64,000 nucleotides of DNA, taken from positions 62,001 to 126,000 of the forward strand of contig JAILHK010000047.1 of assembly GCA_024695815.1 (NCBI GenBank), in the 5' to 3' direction. The stretch is from Prevotella sp. Its GTDB lineage: Bacteria; Bacteroidota; Bacteroidia; Bacteroidales; Bacteroidaceae. Below the pieces are notes generated by a model. That model was not told the DNA's origin and did no database searches. It saw only the letters and a program-made list of their open reading frames with translations. A program made the translations under genes and the position numbers. Of the stretch, positions 61,724-64,000 are shown piece by piece; position 1 is the first letter of the stretch, and the number at the start of each line of letters is the position of its first letter.

Positions 61724-61987
61724 TCGCGCCACTATCAAAAGCTGATACTAGCACTTTTCACAGGTAAGACTAAAGTCTTTAAACTGATTCTAAAGTCTGA
61801 AAAGACAAAATCTAAAGTCTAGAATCATCATTTCTAAAGTCTAGAATTATCATTTCTAAAGTCTAGAATCATCATTTCTAGAGTCTAGAATGGAATCAAA
61901 AGTGGCACTTTAACGAGGCAATAGTGGCACTATAGCAAGACGATAACGGTACTTTAGCAAGACGATAACGGTACTATAGTAAGTAGA
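61724..61987. repeat. Array C: 22-bp-period intergenic repeat in three blocks
   Basis: Units start every 22 bp: 61724, 61746, 61768, 61790, 61812, 61834, 61856, 61878, 61900, 61922, 61944 and 61966, with probable decayed units at 61702 and 61988. The middle block (61790-61899) repeats CTAAAGTCTAGAATCATCAT-type words. The last four units combine two heads (GTGGCAC or CGGTAC) with two middles (TTTA or TATA) and mostly share the tail GCAAGACGA. Only the word in 61768 is shifted by 2 nt. The tail AACAAGACG of array B matches. The array lies between co-oriented transcription units of the PUL. Function unknown. Confidence 0.88.
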
Positions 61988-62054
61988 TAGCAGCCCTTTC
62001 GCCTTTTCAGAGCTGGGAACTGGCGAGGTAGCGAGAGGATACCACATAAAAGAA

Positions 62055-62203
62055 ATTTAGCCCCCCTTCACAGGGAGGCTAAGCTCATGAAAAAACAAAT
62101 AATTCCTAAAAATAAAACTACTAACTATTTACTAACAATGTATGATCAAGAATCTGTATCTTGTGTTATATGTCTATAGTCGTGTGTTGACGGTGCAAAA
62201 GTA
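62055..62203 (-). ncRNA. Orphan short transcription unit, candidate small RNA
   Basis: A minus-strand -7 box TACTTTTG (62196-62203) begins a leader of about 130 nt with no long ORF, which ends in a terminator hairpin at 62055-62084 (CTTAGCC...GGCTAA with T-rich tail). It lies between the GH43 gene at 62245 and array C. It could be a small RNA, or the promoter/leader scar of a lost PUL gene. The hairpin may also serve as terminator for the upstream GH43 gene. Confidence 0.4.
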
Positions 62204-62244
62204 CTACTATTTATTTAATTACAATTGTAATTTTGTTTATTTCT

Positions 62245-63186
62245 TCAGTCATTTTGTGCATTTTGGTTCGGATACAACAATTTCTGACCTAATATTTTCA
62301 TTTTCCGTCGAGAGAAGTTCACGATTCCAATATACATGCCTCGCGGGTAAACCTCTGATACTGAATAGTGTGCATGAAACACTATTCGCATTTTTCCGTC
62401 CTTATCCGTGAAGAAAGAATGGTGTCCAGTGCCATAAAGTCCGTCTACTCGCTGCACAATCGGGTTGTACTTGAACTTGGTCCACGGACCCATGGGCGAC
62501 TGACTAGTGGCGTAGCCCACTCCATAGTCGTGACTACGGAAATCGTTTCCGGAATAAGTAAGATAGTACGTACCCTTATGTTTTACCATGAAAGGTCCCT
62601 CGTTGACACGGCCCAACTTCTCTTCCCAGGGTGCCGACACACTGAAACAGTACGTTAGCGTGCCTTGCTTTGGCGTGATACCATCGGCCTCTAATTCGCA
62701 CGCCCAGATGCAGTTGCCATCGGTGAAACGGACAAAAAAGCAATATAAACGACCATCTTCGTTCTGGAAAACACTAGAGTCGATACATTTCTCATCGCCT
62801 ATCAGGGACTTCATCATACGGCCACCCACCTGTTTGAACGGACCGCGAGGCGAATCGGCCACCGCCACATAGAGGTGTTCATTGGCTGAATAGTACATAT
62901 AGTACTGCCCGTTGCGATGATACACCTCGGGAGCCCAGAACCACTGCTGCTCGGTGGTGTTGTCTTTGTGCAGTGCCAACCCACCGCGCTGCCATGTCTG
63001 CAGGTCTTTCGAGGTGAAATACTCGATGCCTTCCTTGGCACCTGTGCCATAGGCATAGTAAGTATCGCCATCTAAAAGTATATAGGGGTCGGCCAGGGGC
63101 ACCTCGCTGACACGTTGGGCGCAACATACCGTGGCGCTGACCACGAACATCGTCAGCGTCGTCAAGATCATCCAAAATTGTTTCAT
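62245..63186 (-). CDS. GH43 family glycosidase, exported (second)
   Basis: A 313-aa propeller enzyme with a signal peptide (MKQFWMILTTLTMFVVSATV). Triad by position: Asp33 in VPLADPYILLDGDTYYAYGT, Asp136 in KCIDSSVFQNEDGRLYCFFV, Glu196 in GRVNEGPFMVKHKGTYYLTY. WFWAPEVYHRNGQYYMYYSA is the second-blade signature. GH43 subfamily unknown; arabinosidase- or galactosidase-like activity is likely. It follows the small DUF gene by 14 nt and shares its promoter. Confidence 0.92.
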   Translation of the reverse strand: MKQFWMILTTLTMFVVSATVCCAQRVSEVPLADPYILLDGDTYYAYGTGAKEGIEYFTSKDLQTWQRGGLALHKDNTTEQQWFWAPEVYHRNGQYYMYYSANEHLYVAVADSPRGPFKQVGGRMMKSLIGDEKCIDSSVFQNEDGRLYCFFVRFTDGNCIWACELEADGITPKQGTLTYCFSVSAPWEEKLGRVNEGPFMVKHKGTYYLTYSGNDFRSHDYGVGYATSQSPMGPWTKFKYNPIVQRVDGLYGTGHHSFFTDKDGKMRIVFHAHYSVSEVYPRGMYIGIVNFSRRKMKILGQKLLYPNQNAQND

Positions 63187-63200
63187 TGTTGGGAGACTAT

Positions 63201-63629
63201 TTAATGAAAAATACTTTGTATCTTAGCCTCATCGACCAACAGCTTCACTTTGCCAAAGAAGCCAATCGTGATGGGCACGTTCATACCGTGATACTTCACC
63301 ATGCCTACGTTCACCACCTTGTAGTCATGAACCTCAAAGTTCTGACGCATCAAGTTGTCAAACGTACTCACAGCCGCGTTTGTGCCCATATCGACCGCCA
63401 TGTTAGAAAGGGAATCAAGCATGTCGTCCGACAAGTTCTCTCTCAGTTCCTCGGGCAACTGGTCTGCCACAGCATCAGCCACAGGCACGGCAGCCAGTTT
63501 CTGACTTGCCACCTTCATGGCGACAACGCGTACAGTGACATAGTGATCCAATTCATTGGGTTTTGTGAAAGTCATAATGACAAGTAAGGCAATCACAAAC
63601 ATCAAAAACAAAACTACTACTCTTTTCAT
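63201..63629 (-). CDS. Small DUF4359-like membrane-anchored protein
   Basis: A 142-aa protein with one N-terminal membrane segment (VVVLFLMFVIALLVIMTFTK) followed by PNELDHYVTVRVVAMKVASQ, a helical part, and a C-terminal beta part (DYKVVNVGMVKYHGMNVPIT, IGFFGKVKLL). It resembles small DUF4359 proteins (start, then a TxPN.xDH motif), but this is from memory and uncertain. It is first in an operon with the downstream GH43 gene, which is an odd pairing. Confidence 0.55.
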   Translation of the reverse strand: MKRVVVLFLMFVIALLVIMTFTKPNELDHYVTVRVVAMKVASQKLAAVPVADAVADQLPEELRENLSDDMLDSLSNMAVDMGTNAAVSTFDNLMRQNFEVHDYKVVNVGMVKYHGMNVPITIGFFGKVKLLVDEAKIQSIFH

Positions 63630-63663
63630 TGAATTTGGTTCTTAGTTTAGTTAATATCGGGTG

Positions 63664-63695
63664 CAAAGGTAAGAACAATTATTGAGAAAAACAAA
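63664..63695 (-). promoter_or_regulatory. Promoter of the DUF4359-like / GH43 operon
   Basis: On the minus strand TTTG (63692-63695), a 20-bp spacer and TACCTTTG (63664-63671), 34 nt before the start codon. Confidence 0.7.
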
Positions 63696-63730
63696 CTTTT
63701 GTGTCTTTAAAACGGCATCGCCATATAACA

Positions 63731-63765
63731 AGAGCGGCACCACTCGCTGAGAATGGTGCCGCTCT
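63731..63765 (-). terminator. Terminator after the partial gene at the right edge
   Basis: AGAGCGGCACCA pairs with TGGTGCCGCTCT, with an inner CTC-GCT-GAG. A perfect 12-bp stem, with a weak T tail on the minus strand. Confidence 0.75.
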
Positions 63766-63793
63766 AATGCGTTAATATCGTTGGTTTTATCGC

Positions 63794-64000
63794 TTATTTG
63801 ACAATCTTCTTGCCGTCAACAATATACAGGCCGCGTCCCAATGACTGGACATCACGACCTACATAACGGCCATCGAGGGTATAGACAGCACCCGACTGAC
63901 GGGCAACGGTCTGTTCGCTGATGCCCGTTGTCTTGGGGGCCGTCACAAGCACGTCGTCCAGGAAGAAACGGTTCTTGATGGAACCGCTGAACGTCAGTTT
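63794..64000 (-). CDS. C-terminal end of a secreted protein with sorting-type tail (5' part outside window)
   Basis: Only the last 68 codons are inside the window. They read KLTFSGSIKNRFFLDDVLVT at the edge, then VYTLDGRYVGRDVQSLGRGL and YIVDGKKIVK before the stop. NRFFLDDVLVTAP resembles the last strand of a LamG or carbohydrate-binding sandwich, and the end is the type IX-like C-terminal tail common in Prevotella secreted enzymes. It probably belongs to the same PUL. Function cannot be told from this part. Confidence 0.7.
   Translation of the reverse strand, partial: KLTFSGSIKNRFFLDDVLVTAPKTTGISEQTVARQSGAVYTLDGRYVGRDVQSLGRGLYIVDGKKIVK

Overview
The window reads as chromosomal DNA of a Bacteroidota member, most likely Prevotellaceae (Prevotella, Segatella or Xylanibacter). 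The reasons are near-universal TAnnTTTG promoter -7 boxes, SusC/SusD and hybrid two-component regulator genes, an hmuYRSTUV-type haem locus, LL-diaminopimelate aminotransferase, an OMthi-PnuT thiamine pair behind a TPP riboswitch, and C-terminal sorting-like tails ending in GKK..K. I see no transposase, prophage or CRISPR array.

Layout. 1-4.7 kb: the 5' part of a PurF-like protein lacking the usual Cys2, an epimerase-PAP2 pair, an M15 peptidase, a 22-bp-period repeat array (A), and a TlpA-like thioredoxin. 4.8-14.3 kb: one long haem-uptake operon (calycin-like protein, HmuY, HmuR, the CobN-like HmuS, and HmuT, HmuU and HmuV membrane proteins). 14.4-21.4 kb: an SDR dehydrogenase, three tandem FKBP isomerases for different compartments, a candidate small RNA, Lrp translationally coupled to a C26-M19 hydrolase fusion, and tRNA-Arg(CCT) with a SpoU methyltransferase. 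21.5-30.2 kb: an outer-membrane protein with a lipoprotein, tyrS, and the chain metK-DUF4271-hemD-rnpA-yidD. 30.2-40.1 kb: a TonB-type receptor, dapL, the riboswitch-controlled thiamine receptor and PnuT, pyruvate kinase and a SemiSWEET. 40.1-43.5 kb: an AT-rich island with array B and broken Rhs-type toxin/immunity cassettes with lipoproteins. 43.8-64 kb: a polysaccharide utilisation locus (SusC, SusD, a GH43-fold lipoprotein, FG-GAP and Asp-box proteins, an alpha/alpha-barrel protein, two GH43 enzymes and a hybrid two-component regulator), plausibly for an arabinose-containing glycan. Array C lies inside it, between the two GH43 transcription units.

The most unusual signal is the set of three intergenic arrays (A 3386-3546, B about 40143-40406, C about 61724-61987). 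Each keeps an exact 22-bp register over about 7 to 12 units while the repeated word differs from locus to locus. In array B the middle four units are two 13-nt words followed by their exact reverse complements. B and C share a three-block layout and some tail sequence. I know no named family for them. All three lie between co-oriented genes, downstream of one and upstream of the next.

All calls come from reading the sequence and from general knowledge of the families. No database search was run.
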